Assembly (NCBI GenBank): GCA_938005315.1 | Contig: CALLOB010000099.1 | Span: forward strand, 1-55,146 | Length of the DNA: 55,146 nucleotides | Direction: 5' to 3' | Origin: an uncultured Phycisphaerae bacterium | GTDB lineage: Bacteria > Planctomycetota > Phycisphaerae > UBA1845 > PWPN01 | Part shown: one piece after another, positions 7,941 to 17,133 of the stretch | Position numbering within the stretch: position 1 is the stretch's first letter | Layout of the letters: each line of letters starts with the position of its first letter | Translations under genes and position numbers: made by a program | The notes under the pieces: model-generated | Told to the model about the DNA's origin: nothing | Databases searched by the model: none | The model's input: the letters and a program-made list of their open reading frames with translations, nothing else

Positions 7941-9329
7941 ATGAGCACCAAGGTCTTCCTCAACGAGAACGAGATCCCCCGCCAGTGGTACAACCTGGCG
8001 GCCGACCTGCCCACACCGATGCAGCCGCCCCTGGGCCCGGACGGCAATCCCGTCCGGCCGGAGATGCTCGCGCCGGTCTTCCCGATGAACATCATCGAGC
8101 AGGAGGTCACGACCCAGCGCTGGGTGGACATTCCCGAGGAGGTCCTCGACCTGCTCTACCGCTGGCGGCCCACGCCCCTGTACCGCGCCCGGGGGCTGGA
8201 GAAGGCCCTGGGCACGCCGGCCCGCATCTATTACAAGAACGAGGGCGTCAGCCCGGCCGGCAGCCACAAGCCCAACACCGCCGTCGCCCAGGCCTGGTAC
8301 AACAAGCAGTTCGGCATCAAGCGGATCACCACCGAGACCGGCGCCGGCCAGTGGGGCAGCGCCCTGAGCTTCGCCTGCGCCCTGCTGGGGCTGGAATGCA
8401 AAGTCTACATGGTGCGGATCAGCTTCGACCAGAAGCCCTTCCGGCGGCTGATGATGGAGACCTGGGGCGGCAAGTGCGTCGCCAGCCCCAGCCGCGAGAC
8501 CCATGCCGGCCGGGAGATCCTCGCCAAACATCCCGAGTCGCCCGGGAGCCTGGGCATCGCCATCAGCGAGGCCATCGAAGAGGCCGTCAGCGACAAGACC
8601 GGCCAGACCCGCTACTCGCTGGGCAGCGTCCTGAACCACGTGCTGCTGCACCAGACCATCATCGGACTGGAGGCCAAGAAGCAGCTCGAGAAGTTCGGCG
8701 AGAAGAAGGTCGATGTGGTCATCGGCTGTGCCGGCGGCGGCAGCAATTTCGCCGGACTGGCGTTCCCGTTCGTGGCCGACAAGATCGCCGGGGCGAAGAT
8801 GGATGTCATCGCCTGCGAGCCGGCCAGCTGCCCGAAAATGAGCCGCGGCCAGTTCGCCTACGATTTCGGCGACGTCGCCGGCACCACTCCCCTGTTGCCG
8901 ATGCACACCCTGGGGCACACCTTCGTCCCGCCGCCGATCCACGCCGGCGGGCTGCGGTATCACGGCATGGCCCCCCTGGTCAGCCAGGCGATCGTCGAGG
9001 GCCTGATCCAGCCCCGGGCGATCCACCAGATCGAGTGCTACAAGTCGGCCCTGCTGTTCGCCAAGACCGAGGGCTTCATCTCCGCCCCCGAGACCAGCCA
9101 CGCCATCGCCGCCACCATCCAGGAGGCCAACAAGGCCAGGGAAGAAGGCAAGGAAAAGGTGATCATCTTCAACTGGAGCGGCCACGGGCTGATGGACCTG
9201 CTGGGCTACGACAAGTTCTTCCGCGGCGAGCTGGAGGACTACGAACTGCCCGAACACCTCATGCAGGAGTCACTGGCGGCCATCAGGGACCTGCCCAAGC
9301 CCAAGGTCTGCCGCACCGGCAAGTGGTGA
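7941..9329 (+). CDS. trpB2: Tryptophan synthase beta chain, TrpB2 type
   Basis: A 462-residue pyridoxal-phosphate enzyme of the long TrpB-like (TrpB2) class, which joins indole and serine to make tryptophan. The Schiff-base lysine is in GSHKPNTA (Lys110). The substrate loop is [13 protein letters not shown] and the phosphate-binding glycine loop is GCAGGGSNF near residue 260. The long N-terminal segment with the motif RPTPLYRA sets TrpB2 apart from the shorter TrpB1. No trpA or other trp gene is adjacent. TrpB2 enzymes often work without TrpA or salvage indole, so a salvage role fits. GGAGA precedes the ATG. Confidence 0.92.
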   Translation: MSTKVFLNENEIPRQWYNLAADLPTPMQPPLGPDGNPVRPEMLAPVFPMNIIEQEVTTQRWVDIPEEVLDLLYRWRPTPLYRARGLEKALGTPARIYYKNEGVSPAGSHKPNTAVAQAWYNKQFGIKRITTETGAGQWGSALSFACALLGLECKVYMVRISFDQKPFRRLMMETWGGKCVASPSRETHAGREILAKHPESPGSLGIAISEAIEEAVSDKTGQTRYSLGSVLNHVLLHQTIIGLEAKKQLEKFGEKKVDVVIGCAGGGSNFAGLAFPFVADKIAGAKMDVIACEPASCPKMSRGQFAYDFGDVAGTTPLLPMHTLGHTFVPPPIHAGGLRYHGMAPLVSQAIVEGLIQPRAIHQIECYKSALLFAKTEGFISAPETSHAIAATIQEANKAREEGKEKVIIFNWSGHGLMDLLGYDKFFRGELEDYELPEHLMQESLAAIRDLPKPKVCRTGKW

Positions 9330-9438
9330 GGCGCCCGGGACTTGCGATCACAGAGCCCCGCCGGGCCCCGTTTCCGCTATAATGGCGGTGGCGGGGCCCG
9401 TTTCCTGGACCGCCTCGCCGGCCGGGAGCAAGCCGAGC

Positions 9439-9720
9439 ATGAGCCTGGAAGAACACGACGGGCGCGAGCTTCGCTGCCGGATGCTGGGCCACGAGGTGCC
9501 GTTCGGCTACTGCCGGGCGATGAACGACGGGCTGCCCTGCCGACGCATCCTGGACTGCTGGCACGAGCGGTTCGACGTGCAGACCTTCGTGGAGGCCCAC
9601 TTTTCTCCCGAGCAGCTTGCCCGGGCGATGGCCCCTCCCCCGCCCAAGATGCTTTCGATCCTGGAACTGATCGAGAAGGCCCGGCGGTCCGCCGAGGCCG
9701 ACCCCGCGGCGGATGCCTGA
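9439..9720 (+). CDS. Small conserved cysteine-rich protein of unknown function
   Basis: 93 residues from the ATG at 9439, with GGGAG upstream. The conserved-looking core is CRMLGHEVPFGYCR, then LPCRRILDCW, then a proline-rich turn and the helix KMLSILELIEKAR. The four cysteines and one histidine in about 40 residues could bind metal or an iron-sulfur cluster. I recall similar small proteins with a GHEV..YCR..LPC...DCW pattern from anaerobic bacteria, but no function is known to me. It is 109 bases after trpB2 on the same strand and convergent with the hydrogenase/Hdr cluster. Confidence 0.7.
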   Translation: MSLEEHDGRELRCRMLGHEVPFGYCRAMNDGLPCRRILDCWHERFDVQTFVEAHFSPEQLARAMAPPPPKMLSILELIEKARRSAEADPAADA

Positions 9721-9740
9721 CCGCCACGCCGCCGGCCATG

Positions 9741-9772
9741 CATCCTTGACGCCGCGCATCCTTGACGCCGCC
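9741..9772. repeat. Tandem 16-base repeat (CATCCTTGACGCCGCs, two copies)
   Basis: Units at 9741-9756 and 9757-9772 differ only at the last base. They fill the 60-base gap between the Cys-rich gene and the convergent cyclic-nucleotide-domain gene. Slippage duplication is the simplest origin. Confidence 0.7.
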
Positions 9773-9781
9773 CATGCGTCG

Positions 9782-10225
9782 TCACATCGAGGCGATCTGC
9801 ACCCGGGCCCCGTGCAGCCGGTCCGACATCGCCTTGGCCACGCCCTGCATCAGCCGGAAGCCCAGCTGCGGGTCGGCCTCCATCATCTGCCGCAGCTGCC
9901 GGGCGTCGATGCTGATCAGCCGCACCGCGGTGCGGGCGACGCTGGTGGCCGTGATCTTGTAGGGCTCCACCAGGGCCGACAGCACCAGAAGATCCCCGCC
10001 GACCAGCGTGTCCACCGTCCTGCGCTCGCCGTTGCCCAGCTCGAACTGGATGTCCACCTGGCCCTCGACCACGATGTGCAGGCAGGTGGAGTCCTGGCCC
10101 TCCCGGAAGATCACCTCGCCGGCCGAGATCATCTTCTCGTCGCTGATGGTGGCCACGCGCTTCAGGCTTTCCTCGCTGACACCGGCGAAGTAGGGGTAAC
10201 GACGCAGCATCTCGGGGGAAACCAT
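9782..10225 (-). CDS. Stand-alone cyclic-nucleotide-binding (cNMP/CAP-type) domain protein
   Basis: 147 residues forming one jelly-roll effector domain of the Crp/Fnr type (EVIFREGQDSTCLHIVVEGQ, then GGDLLVLSALVEPY). There is no helix-turn-helix, so it is not itself a transcription factor. The canonical phosphate-binding FGE..L..RxA loop is poorly kept (GGDLLVLSAL), so ligand binding is uncertain. The start codon is 1 base from the stop of the protease gene upstream, so it is the last gene of the Hdr/hydrogenase operon or of its distal part. A role in sensing or holding the complex is a guess from context only. Confidence 0.85.
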   Translation of the reverse strand: MVSPEMLRRYPYFAGVSEESLKRVATISDEKMISAGEVIFREGQDSTCLHIVVEGQVDIQFELGNGERRTVDTLVGGDLLVLSALVEPYKITATSVARTAVRLISIDARQLRQMMEADPQLGFRLMQGVAKAMSDRLHGARVQIASM

Positions 10226-10226
10226 G

Positions 10227-10709
10227 TCATGCTCCTTCTTCTGACAGCGCCGCCAGGACCGCCTCGACGGCCCGCGGAATGGCGGCCTCCACCTTCGGCG
10301 TACACCGTTCGCCGAAAGTCAGTATATCCTCGGCCTCCACGCCGACAAGCAGGATGTTCTCATCGGCCGGCAGCCGGGCTCCCAGCTGCCGACCCAGTTC
10401 CAGGGCCGTCGGCAGATTCACGTCGTGGGCCGAGGCGCTTTTCTGCGTCGGAATGTCGCCGGGCCTCAGCCGATGCAGCGTCCCGGGCTCGGCGCCGGTG
10501 ACGATCGCGTCCACGACGACCGCCCGGTCATACCCGGTCAGCCGTTCCATCAGCTGCAGCCCCCCGCGGTAATCCTCGACGACCTCGACGCCGGGGCGGC
10601 CGGCCAACAGCTCCGCCAGCCGCCGGGCGACATGCAGCCCGACGCTGTCGTCGGTCAGAAGAGGGCTGCCCAGACCGATGATCAGGGTCTTCATCCGTTC
10701 ATCGCCCAT
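10227..10709 (-). CDS. Hydrogenase maturation protease (HyaD/HycI/FrcD type)
   Basis: 160 residues, or 155 if the second ATG at 10694 is used. The opening MKTLIIGLGSPLLTDDSVGL is the family signature. Three nickel-contacting positions are visible: the acidic residue of TDD, the Asp of VVVDAI, and the His of SAHDVNL. The enzyme removes a C-terminal peptide from the NiFe large subunit once nickel is in place. The partner is MvhA just upstream, which ends with a 27-residue extension after its last His. It is followed almost directly by the cNMP-domain gene. Confidence 0.92.
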   Translation of the reverse strand: MGDERMKTLIIGLGSPLLTDDSVGLHVARRLAELLAGRPGVEVVEDYRGGLQLMERLTGYDRAVVVDAIVTGAEPGTLHRLRPGDIPTQKSASAHDVNLPTALELGRQLGARLPADENILLVGVEAEDILTFGERCTPKVEAAIPRAVEAVLAALSEEGA

Positions 10710-11230
10710 CGCCCGCTCGAGGCCAACAGAGGGCGTTCAGCAACCCAGCGGGGGCACCGACGCAGAAGCACGTGCGGACGACCGGGAACAGAGAATGAGA
10801 GGGCCTCCACCCATTTTTTCATCACGGAACGAGAGGTCCGCCACTCATTTTTCCATCTTCCGACCACCTTCGGGCTTTCTTGCCCCGGTGGTCCGGTCCT
10901 CCGCGTTCCGATCGCGGCGGCCTGCCCGTCCGGAAAGCCGCGTCATGGTGCCCAACGACCGCTCTTCTCTGACGGCCTGCCGTATCCCTTCTTCTCCGTA
11001 TCCCCGTGCCCCGTGCTGCGCACCTTTTTCATGACCGACGGACACCCGATCCACTCCCAACAGCCGGAGAAAAGGGGATATTTCGCTTTTTCGGCCGCTT
11101 TGCAGACTCGACGGCCGGGGGGGCGCCGGCCGCTACATTGCTCCGCATCTCCACGCCCGGGGCAGGAAACCTGCGCCGGCCGCCACGTCGCTTTGCAGGT
11201 CGTCCCGACGGCCGGCAGTTTCCCCGGCCG
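10710..11230. other. 521-base gap inside the hydrogenase operon
   Basis: Lies between mvhA and the maturation protease on the same strand. No frame has protein-like composition. It contains a 31-base direct repeat (10793-10857) and, at its mvhA end, a 9-bp hairpin across the mvhA stop codon. It could hold a second promoter for the protease/cNMP pair or the ruins of a lost gene. Confidence 0.5.
10793..10857. repeat. Imperfect 31-base direct repeat
   Basis: Copy A 10793-10823 and copy B 10827-10857 match at 26 of 31 positions with a 34-base period. Each copy contains a purine block (GAAyGAGAGG), a CCxCCAC core and a T-rich end (CATTTTT). The T-rich ends stand out from the GC-rich surroundings. 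Confidence 0.75.
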
Positions 11231-11232
11231 TC
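11207..11232 (-). promoter_or_regulatory. Hairpin overlapping the mvhA stop codon
   Basis: Perfect 9-bp stem, GACGGCCGG with CCGGCCGTC, and an 8-base loop. It covers two of the three stop-codon bases of mvhA. No T tract follows on the minus strand, so it is more likely a 3'-end stabiliser or processing element than an intrinsic terminator. Confidence 0.4.
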
Positions 11233-12697
11233 ACAGGTTCCGCGTCAGGCGCTCCAGCACCTCGCCGTCGGCACGGCGGATCCGGACCTCCAGCGGCATC
11301 TGCCCGGGGAGGAAGTGGGTGGCGCAGCCGAAGCACGGATCGTAGGCCCGGAAGGCCATCTCGATCTTGTTCAACAGCCCCTCGCGGAGCCTTTCACCCT
11401 TGCGGATCAGCGCCTTGGCGGCCTTGGCGATGGACATGTTGATCGGGGCGTTGTTGTTGGTCGTGCCCACGATCAGGTTGCACCTGGTGATCAGGCCGCG
11501 CTCGTCGGTGGCGTAGTGGTGGGTCAGCGTCCCGCGCGGCGCCTCCACGCAGCCCACGCCCTCGGTCGGCGTCTTCGTGGGCAAGACGCGATATTCCTTC
11601 CCGGTAATCTCCGGATCGGTGGCCAGTTCGACCCAGCGCTCGGCCGCGTACAGCAGCTCAACCAGCCGCGCCCAGTGCGTCGCCAGCGTGTGGTGCACCG
11701 GCCGGCCGCCCAGCGTCTCGTACATCCGCTGCCAGGCCTTGTGGGCCAGCGGCGTGGCCATGCCCTCGGACACGTTGCAGCGTGACAAGGGCGTGGCCTT
11801 GTAGACGCCGGAATCCTCGCCGTCCACGAAGCCCTTCCATCCCACCTTCCGGAGGTACGGGAACTTCAGGTACGACCAGGGCTCGACCCGTTCGGCCACG
11901 TACTCGCGGTAGTCGCGCGGATGGTATTTGGCGTGCTCCTTGCCCGACGGACTGGTTACCCGGATCATGCCGTCGTAGAAGTTGGTCCGGTTCTGGTCGT
12001 CGACCATGCCCATGTTGTAGGTCTTGTGCACGTAGGCGTCGTTCTTGATCAGGTCGACGTATTCCGTGTTCGCCAGAACCACGTCGTCGAAAAGCTTCAG
12101 CGAAAACTGGGCGAATTCGACGGCCTGGCGGCCTCTGGCCTCGATCTCCCTGCGCTGCTCCTCATTGATCCCCCTGCTGACGCCGCCTGGCAGGCCCCAG
12201 TTGGGATGCACGCGCCGGCCGCCGATCATCATGATCAGGTCGTGGCCGGTGCGGCGCATGTTGATCACCTTCCCGCCGATGTCCATGCCCACCTTCTTGA
12301 TCACCCCGATGATGTTCCGCTCGGCGGGGGGGGCCTCCGGGCCGACCACGAAGTCCGGGCCGCCCAGGGCGTAGAAGTGGGTGGTGTGATCGGTGACGTA
12401 GAAGATGCTGTAGAACAGCTCGCGGAGCTTCCTGGCCGTCGGCGGCGGCTCGACGTGGAAGACCTCGTCGAGGGCCTTGGTGCCGGCCATGTGGTGGGCC
12501 TCCGGGCAGACCCCGCAGATCCTCGAGGTCAGGTTGGGAAGATCCTCGGCCAGCCGCCCCACGCAGAAACGCTCGAAACCGCGCAGCTCCGGGATCTGAA
12601 GGTAGGCGTTCCGGACGTTGCCCTCGTCGTCGAGGAAGATGTCGATCTTGCCGTGTCCCTCGAGACGCGTGATCGGGTCGATGGAAATACGGGGCAT
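11231..12697 (-). CDS. mvhA: F420-non-reducing type NiFe hydrogenase, large subunit
   Basis: 488 residues. It starts at the ATG at 12697, with GGAG 9 bases upstream, and opens MPRISIDPITRLEGHGKI. The nickel-binding L1 motif RICGVCPEAH and the L2 motif DPCFGCATH near the C-terminus are both intact, so it should bind the NiFe centre and activate H2. A 27-residue tail follows the last His, and the adjacent protease should remove it. It follows mvhG with a 14-base gap. By analogy with MvhADG-HdrABC, electrons from H2 pass through MvhG and MvhD to the flavin in HdrA, where they bifurcate. Confidence 0.95.
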   Translation of the reverse strand: MPRISIDPITRLEGHGKIDIFLDDEGNVRNAYLQIPELRGFERFCVGRLAEDLPNLTSRICGVCPEAHHMAGTKALDEVFHVEPPPTARKLRELFYSIFYVTDHTTHFYALGGPDFVVGPEAPPAERNIIGVIKKVGMDIGGKVINMRRTGHDLIMMIGGRRVHPNWGLPGGVSRGINEEQRREIEARGRQAVEFAQFSLKLFDDVVLANTEYVDLIKNDAYVHKTYNMGMVDDQNRTNFYDGMIRVTSPSGKEHAKYHPRDYREYVAERVEPWSYLKFPYLRKVGWKGFVDGEDSGVYKATPLSRCNVSEGMATPLAHKAWQRMYETLGGRPVHHTLATHWARLVELLYAAERWVELATDPEITGKEYRVLPTKTPTEGVGCVEAPRGTLTHHYATDERGLITRCNLIVGTTNNNAPINMSIAKAAKALIRKGERLREGLLNKIEMAFRAYDPCFGCATHFLPGQMPLEVRIRRADGEVLERLTRNL

Positions 12698-12711
12698 GTT
12701 CGCTCGCTCCT

Positions 12712-13689
12712 TCAGGCTTTGGCGGCCTCGGCCTGCCGGCTGCTGCGCCGCAGCAGGCTGCTGGCCAGGCTGAACCGGTACAGCGTGCCGACGGGGTCGG
12801 GGAGGCCTTCCCGGACGATCCGCTCCACCTCCTCGGGATCGTTGGAGTCGATCACCGAGGCCAGGGCGCTCATCAGCCGCGCCCCGTAGTCCTCGACCCC
12901 GCCGTTGGGGCCGTAGCAGCCGATGCACGGGGAGTTCACCTGCGGGCACAAGGCCCCGCAACCGGCCCGCGTGGCCGGTCCGCAGCACACCAGGCCCTGC
13001 TCCAGCAGGCAGGTTTCCTCGTCGGGCACCACTTCCCAGGTCCGCTTGAAGGCCTTGATCTTCTTCTCGGTGCGCTTGCGCTTGCAGACATCGCACACCG
13101 TGGTGTTCACGCCGATCACCGATCCCGGTGGCGGAAGCTGGCCGGTCAGGATCGCCTCCAGCGCCTCCCAGATGCGCTCCGACTCCGGCGGGCACCCCGG
13201 CAGGTAGTAGTCCACCGGCACGGTCTGCCCCAGGGTCTTGAGCGTGTCGTAGAACTCCGGCAGGTGCAGCGTGCCCTCGGGCACGCTGCTCTCATGGTGC
13301 GGCTCGGTGCCGCCGGGGTTGTCCAGCGACGGCGAATCGTGGTAGTTGGTCTCGAAGATCTCCTTGCGGGTGTGCAGGTTGCCCAGCCCCGGCACGCAAC
13401 CCTCGTGGGCGCAGGAGCCGAAGGCCACCAGCACCCTGGACTTGGCCCGCAGGAGCCGGGCCATGTATTCCTGCTCGCTGGTGCGGATGCCGCCGTTGAA
13501 CAGGCACAGGTCGATCGACTTGTCCGGCAGCTTCTCCACCTCGCGGACCTTGCCGTCGGCGCCGCAGGGGAAAAGCACGATGTCGAAGGCCTTGTCGACC
13601 TCCAGGATCTTCTCCTGGATGCCCAGGATCGAGATCTCGCAGCCGCCGCAGGAGGCGGCCCAATAGATCGCCAGCTTGCCCTTGCTCAT
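12712..13689 (-). CDS. mvhG: F420-non-reducing type NiFe hydrogenase, small subunit
   Basis: 325 residues from the ATG at 13689, with GGAGGTG just upstream. The frame is open further upstream but runs through mvhD in another phase. The proximal cluster motif is ASCGGCEISILG at residues 13-24. More cysteines for further iron-sulfur clusters are GSCAHEGC, YLPGCPP, CDVCKRKR, CCGPATRAGCGALCP and the final CIGCYG. Its ATG overlaps the mvhD stop (ATGA), which points to coupled translation. It relays electrons from MvhA to MvhD. Confidence 0.95.
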   Translation of the reverse strand: MSKGKLAIYWAASCGGCEISILGIQEKILEVDKAFDIVLFPCGADGKVREVEKLPDKSIDLCLFNGGIRTSEQEYMARLLRAKSRVLVAFGSCAHEGCVPGLGNLHTRKEIFETNYHDSPSLDNPGGTEPHHESSVPEGTLHLPEFYDTLKTLGQTVPVDYYLPGCPPESERIWEALEAILTGQLPPPGSVIGVNTTVCDVCKRKRTEKKIKAFKRTWEVVPDEETCLLEQGLVCCGPATRAGCGALCPQVNSPCIGCYGPNGGVEDYGARLMSALASVIDSNDPEEVERIVREGLPDPVGTLYRFSLASSLLRRSSRQAEAAKA

Positions 13690-14180
13690 GCGGGCACCTC
13701 CATCGCCTCGGCGTGCTCGGCGGCCATCTTCTCCACCGCGGCCAGCCGCGCCGGATCCTCGTTCCAGAAGCGCGGCCAGTTCAGCGGCCCCAGCCGCCGC
13801 ACGTCCTGGACGAACCGGTCGATGGCCTCGGCCAGCTGCTGCCCCTCGGCCGCCGAGGCCCAGATCAGCCGCACGCGGTCGTCCTCGAGGCCGAAGGCCT
13901 TCAGGGTGTGCTTGAGCATCCCGTACCGGCGGATGGTCTTGTAGTTCTGCTCGATGTAGTGGCACTCTCCGGGATGACAGCCGGCGACCATCACCCCGTC
14001 GGCCCCAAGGGCCAGGGCCTTGAGCACGAAACTCGGGTCCACCCGGCCGCTGCACATCACCCGGATGATCCGCACGTTGGGGGCGTGCTTGATCCGCGAG
14101 ATGCCCGCCAGGTCCGCCGCCCGGTACGAGCACCAGTTGCACAGGAAGCCGACGATCCTGGGTTCGAACGCCTCACTCAT
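13686..14180 (-). CDS. mvhD: Hydrogenase delta subunit linking MvhAG to HdrA
   Basis: 164 residues, the usual size for MvhD/FlpD-type [2Fe-2S] adaptors. The motifs are FLCNWCSY, RVMCSGRVDP, GVMVAGCHPGECHY and IWASAAEGQ. The five cysteines in these motifs carry the [2Fe-2S] centre that hands electrons to HdrA. The gene overlaps mvhG by 4 bases and follows hdrA by 15 bases, so all three are probably one transcript. Confidence 0.93.
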   Translation of the reverse strand: MSEAFEPRIVGFLCNWCSYRAADLAGISRIKHAPNVRIIRVMCSGRVDPSFVLKALALGADGVMVAGCHPGECHYIEQNYKTIRRYGMLKHTLKAFGLEDDRVRLIWASAAEGQQLAEAIDRFVQDVRRLGPLNWPRFWNEDPARLAAVEKMAAEHAEAMEVPA

Positions 14181-14195
14181 CCGCCTGTCCTCCGC

Positions 14196-16205
14196 TCAGA
14201 CCGCCGCGGCCGCGCCGCGCCCCGCCGCCGCCCGCGCGTCCCACAGGATGCCCTCGATCTCCGCCCCGATCTGCTCGTTGTTGAAGTGCGAGCCGGTGAT
14301 GACCCCGGCCGGGCAGGCGGCCACGCAGGTGCCGCAGCCTTTGCACAGCGCCGTGATCACCCGGCTGACGTTCCTGCCCGCGTCGTACTCGATCGCGTTG
14401 TACGGGCACATGTTGTTGCAGATCCGGCAGCCCGAGCAGCCTTCCTCGTCGATCGAGGCCACCACCGGCTCGATCTCCACCGTGCCCTTGGTGATCATGC
14501 CCATGACCCGCGCCGCGGCCGCCGCCCCCTGGGCCACCGCCGCGGGAATGTCCTTGGCCCCCTGGCAGGCACCGGCCACGAACACCCCGTCGGTCATCGT
14601 CGCCACGGGGTCGAGCTTGGGATGCCGCTCGGTGTACCACCCGGCCATGCTGCAGGAGATCCCGCACTTGAGGCCCAGCTCCTTGGCGTCGGCCTGCGGC
14701 TCCAGGGCCCCCATCAGGATGACCATGTCCACCGGGATGCGCCGCTGGCGGCCCAGCAGCGTGTCCTCGCACTGGATGATCAGCTTGCCCTCCTCGCCGG
14801 GCATCCGGGCCGCGTCGGTGATCTCGGCCACCCGCCCGCGGATGAAGTGCATGCCCTCCTCCAGCAGCCGGCAGTAGAACTCCTCGTACATCTTCTGGTT
14901 GGTCCGCATGTCGATGTAGAAGGAGTACACCTCCGCGCCGGTCTTCTCCAGCACCAGGTGACCGAACTTCAGCGCCGCCATGCAGCAGACCGCCGAGCAG
15001 TGCTCGTTGTGATTCTTGTCGCGGCTGCCCACGCAGTGCACGATGGCCACGCTCCTGGGCTCGGTCTTGCCGTCGCGCAGCACGATTTTCCCGCTGGTCG
15101 GCCCCGCGGCGTTGCACAGCCGCTCGAACTCCATGTTGGTGAAGACGTTGGCCAGCCGGCCGTAGCCGTACTGCGGGATCTTCCTGCAGTCGAACAGCTT
15201 CCAGCCGGTCGCCAGGATGATGTTGCCCACGTCCAGCTCGATGATCTCGTCCTGCTGATCGTAGTCGATCGCCCCCGGCTGGCACATCTTCTCGCACACC
15301 CGGCACTTGCCCCGCTGAAACCAGGTGCAGTTCTCGCGGTCGATGACCGGAATCTTCGGCACCGCCTGCGGGAAGGGCATGTAGATCGCCTTGCGGTACC
15401 CCAGCCCGACCTCGAAGTCGTTGTCCACCACCTTGCGCGGGCACTTCTCGATGCAGGCCCCGCAGCCGGTGCACAGGTCCTCCCTGACGCTGCGGGCCCG
15501 CTTGCGGATCCTCACCTTGAACGCCCCCACCGACCCGGAAACCTCCTCCAGCTCGGCGTACGAGTACAGGGTCACGTTCTCGTGCTGATAGGCCTCCGAC
15601 ATCTTGGGCGTCAGAATGCACGCCGAGCAGTCCAGCGTCGGGAAGGTCTTGTCGAACTGGGCCATGTGCCCGCCGATGCTCGGCGAACGCTCGACCAGCA
15701 CCACCGGATACCCCGCGTCCGCCAGCTCCAGCGTCGCCTGCAGGCCGGCGATCCCCCCGCCGACCACCAGCGTCCGCGGGTTCACCCCGACCTTCATCGG
15801 CTCCAGCGGCTCCTGCCGCTTGACCCGGGCCACCGCCGCGGAAATCAGCGACTTGGCCTTCTCGGTCGCCGGATCGCGCTCCTGGGCGACCCAGGACACG
15901 TGCTCGCGGATGTTGCACATCTGCATCAGGTAGGGGTTCAGACCGGCGTTCGAGCACGCCCGCCGGAAGGTCTTCTCGTGCAGGTGCGGCGAACAGGCCG
16001 CCACCACCACGCGCGTCAGACCCTCCTTGCGGATGTCCTCCTCGATCATCGCCTGCCCCAGCGAGGAGCACATGAACTTGTAGTCGCGCGACACCGCCAC
16101 GTCGCTGACGTTCTCCTTCGCCCAGCGGGCCACCGCCTCGCAATCGACCATCCCGGCGATGTTGCTGCCGCAGTGACAGACATAGACGCCGACTCTCTCG
16201 GCCAT
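14196..16205 (-). CDS. hdrA: Heterodisulfide reductase-type flavoprotein, subunit A
   Basis: 669 residues from the ATG at 16205. GGAGGAAGG lies just before it, which rules out the in-frame ATG 18 bases upstream. The domains in order are an N-terminal Cys-containing part (YVCHCGSNI), a Rossmann FAD site (VVGGGIAGLQATLELADAGY), the HdrA signature DCSACILTPKM, a ferredoxin pair (CTGCGACIEKCP, CRVCEKMCQPG), the conserved HCVGSRD and HCSAVCCM, and a C-terminal ferredoxin pair (CSGCRICNNMCP, CKGCGTCVAACP). The FAD is the expected site of electron bifurcation, splitting H2 electrons between a disulfide-type acceptor at HdrB and ferredoxin. It sits between hdrB and mvhD. Confidence 0.95.
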   Translation of the reverse strand: MAERVGVYVCHCGSNIAGMVDCEAVARWAKENVSDVAVSRDYKFMCSSLGQAMIEEDIRKEGLTRVVVAACSPHLHEKTFRRACSNAGLNPYLMQMCNIREHVSWVAQERDPATEKAKSLISAAVARVKRQEPLEPMKVGVNPRTLVVGGGIAGLQATLELADAGYPVVLVERSPSIGGHMAQFDKTFPTLDCSACILTPKMSEAYQHENVTLYSYAELEEVSGSVGAFKVRIRKRARSVREDLCTGCGACIEKCPRKVVDNDFEVGLGYRKAIYMPFPQAVPKIPVIDRENCTWFQRGKCRVCEKMCQPGAIDYDQQDEIIELDVGNIILATGWKLFDCRKIPQYGYGRLANVFTNMEFERLCNAAGPTSGKIVLRDGKTEPRSVAIVHCVGSRDKNHNEHCSAVCCMAALKFGHLVLEKTGAEVYSFYIDMRTNQKMYEEFYCRLLEEGMHFIRGRVAEITDAARMPGEEGKLIIQCEDTLLGRQRRIPVDMVILMGALEPQADAKELGLKCGISCSMAGWYTERHPKLDPVATMTDGVFVAGACQGAKDIPAAVAQGAAAAARVMGMITKGTVEIEPVVASIDEEGCSGCRICNNMCPYNAIEYDAGRNVSRVITALCKGCGTCVAACPAGVITGSHFNNEQIGAEIEGILWDARAAAGRGAAAAV

Positions 16206-16254
16206 GACCTTCCTCCGTTGCACATCCGCCCGCGGCGCGGCCGCCGCGGACCGG

Positions 16255-17133
16255 TCAGCAGGCCGCCAACTTCGCGTGAATCACCGGACCGGCCGACACG
16301 ATCTCCTTGCCGAAGCCCAGATCCTTCTCCGGAACGCCCAACGCCAGGCCCAGAAGCTGCGTGAAGTACAGCACCGGGATATGGAAGCTCGTGTTGAACA
16401 TCCCGTTCACCCGGGACTGGTAGGCGTCCATGTTCAACTGGCACATCGGGCACAGGCAGGCGATCACGTCGGTGTCGTATTCCAGGGCGCTCTGCAGCAG
16501 GCGGCGGATCAGCTCGAAGGCCTCCGGCTCGCTGATCTGCGTCATGTGCCCGCCGCAGCAGTGGCTCTTGACCGGGTAATCCACCACCTCGGCCCCGAGC
16601 CACCTGAACAGCTCGTCCATCTTGACCGGGTACTCCGGATCGTCCACGTCCTTGTACGGCCGGACTACCTGGCAGCCGTAGTACGGCGCCACCCGAAGCC
16701 CGGTCAGCGGACGGACCACCTTGGCCTTGATGGCCTCCTCGCCCACGTCCGTATGGATGACCTCCAGAAGGTGCCGCACCCGCACACGCCCGGGATCGTA
16801 GTGCAGCCCGCCGGCGGCCAGGGCCTCGTTGATCTTGCCGCCCAGGTCCGGATGCTCGGCCATCAGGCGGTCGACCTTCTTGAGGTTCAGGAAGCAGGCC
16901 GCGCACGGCGCCGTGAGCTGGTTCATCGACGGCTCGACCAGCGCCAGGTTACGGGCGATCACCGCGCAGGCCGTCAGCTCGTCCTGCGAAAAGTACTCCG
17001 TCGCCCCGCAGCAGTTCCAGTCATCCAGCTCCACCAGCTCGACGCCCAGCACCCGGGCCACCGCCCGCACCGAGACGTCGTAGGCCGCGGCGTTCACCTC
17101 CAGCGAGCATCCGGGGTAGAAAGCATACTTCAC
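16255..17133 (-). CDS. hdrB: Heterodisulfide reductase-type subunit B
   Basis: 292 residues. The start codon is GTG at 17133 and overlaps the hdrC stop (GTGA). It has two CCG domains: the first with DDWNCCGATEYF and TAPCAACFLNL, the second with YYGCQV, HCCGGHMT and CLCPMCQLN. These hold the unusual non-cubane iron-sulfur clusters at which disulfides are reduced in methanogen HdrB. In a bacterium without coenzyme M/B, the physiological acceptor is unknown. Sulfur compounds, a disulfide carrier or another partner are all possible. Confidence 0.93.
   Translation of the reverse strand: MKYAFYPGCSLEVNAAAYDVSVRAVARVLGVELVELDDWNCCGATEYFSQDELTACAVIARNLALVEPSMNQLTAPCAACFLNLKKVDRLMAEHPDLGGKINEALAAGGLHYDPGRVRVRHLLEVIHTDVGEEAIKAKVVRPLTGLRVAPYYGCQVVRPYKDVDDPEYPVKMDELFRWLGAEVVDYPVKSHCCGGHMTQISEPEAFELIRRLLQSALEYDTDVIACLCPMCQLNMDAYQSRVNGMFNTSFHIPVLYFTQLLGLALGVPEKDLGFGKEIVSAGPVIHAKLAAC

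Noticed and set aside
9741..9772. CRISPR-like repeat
   Set aside because: Only two adjacent 16-base units without spacers; simple tandem duplication.
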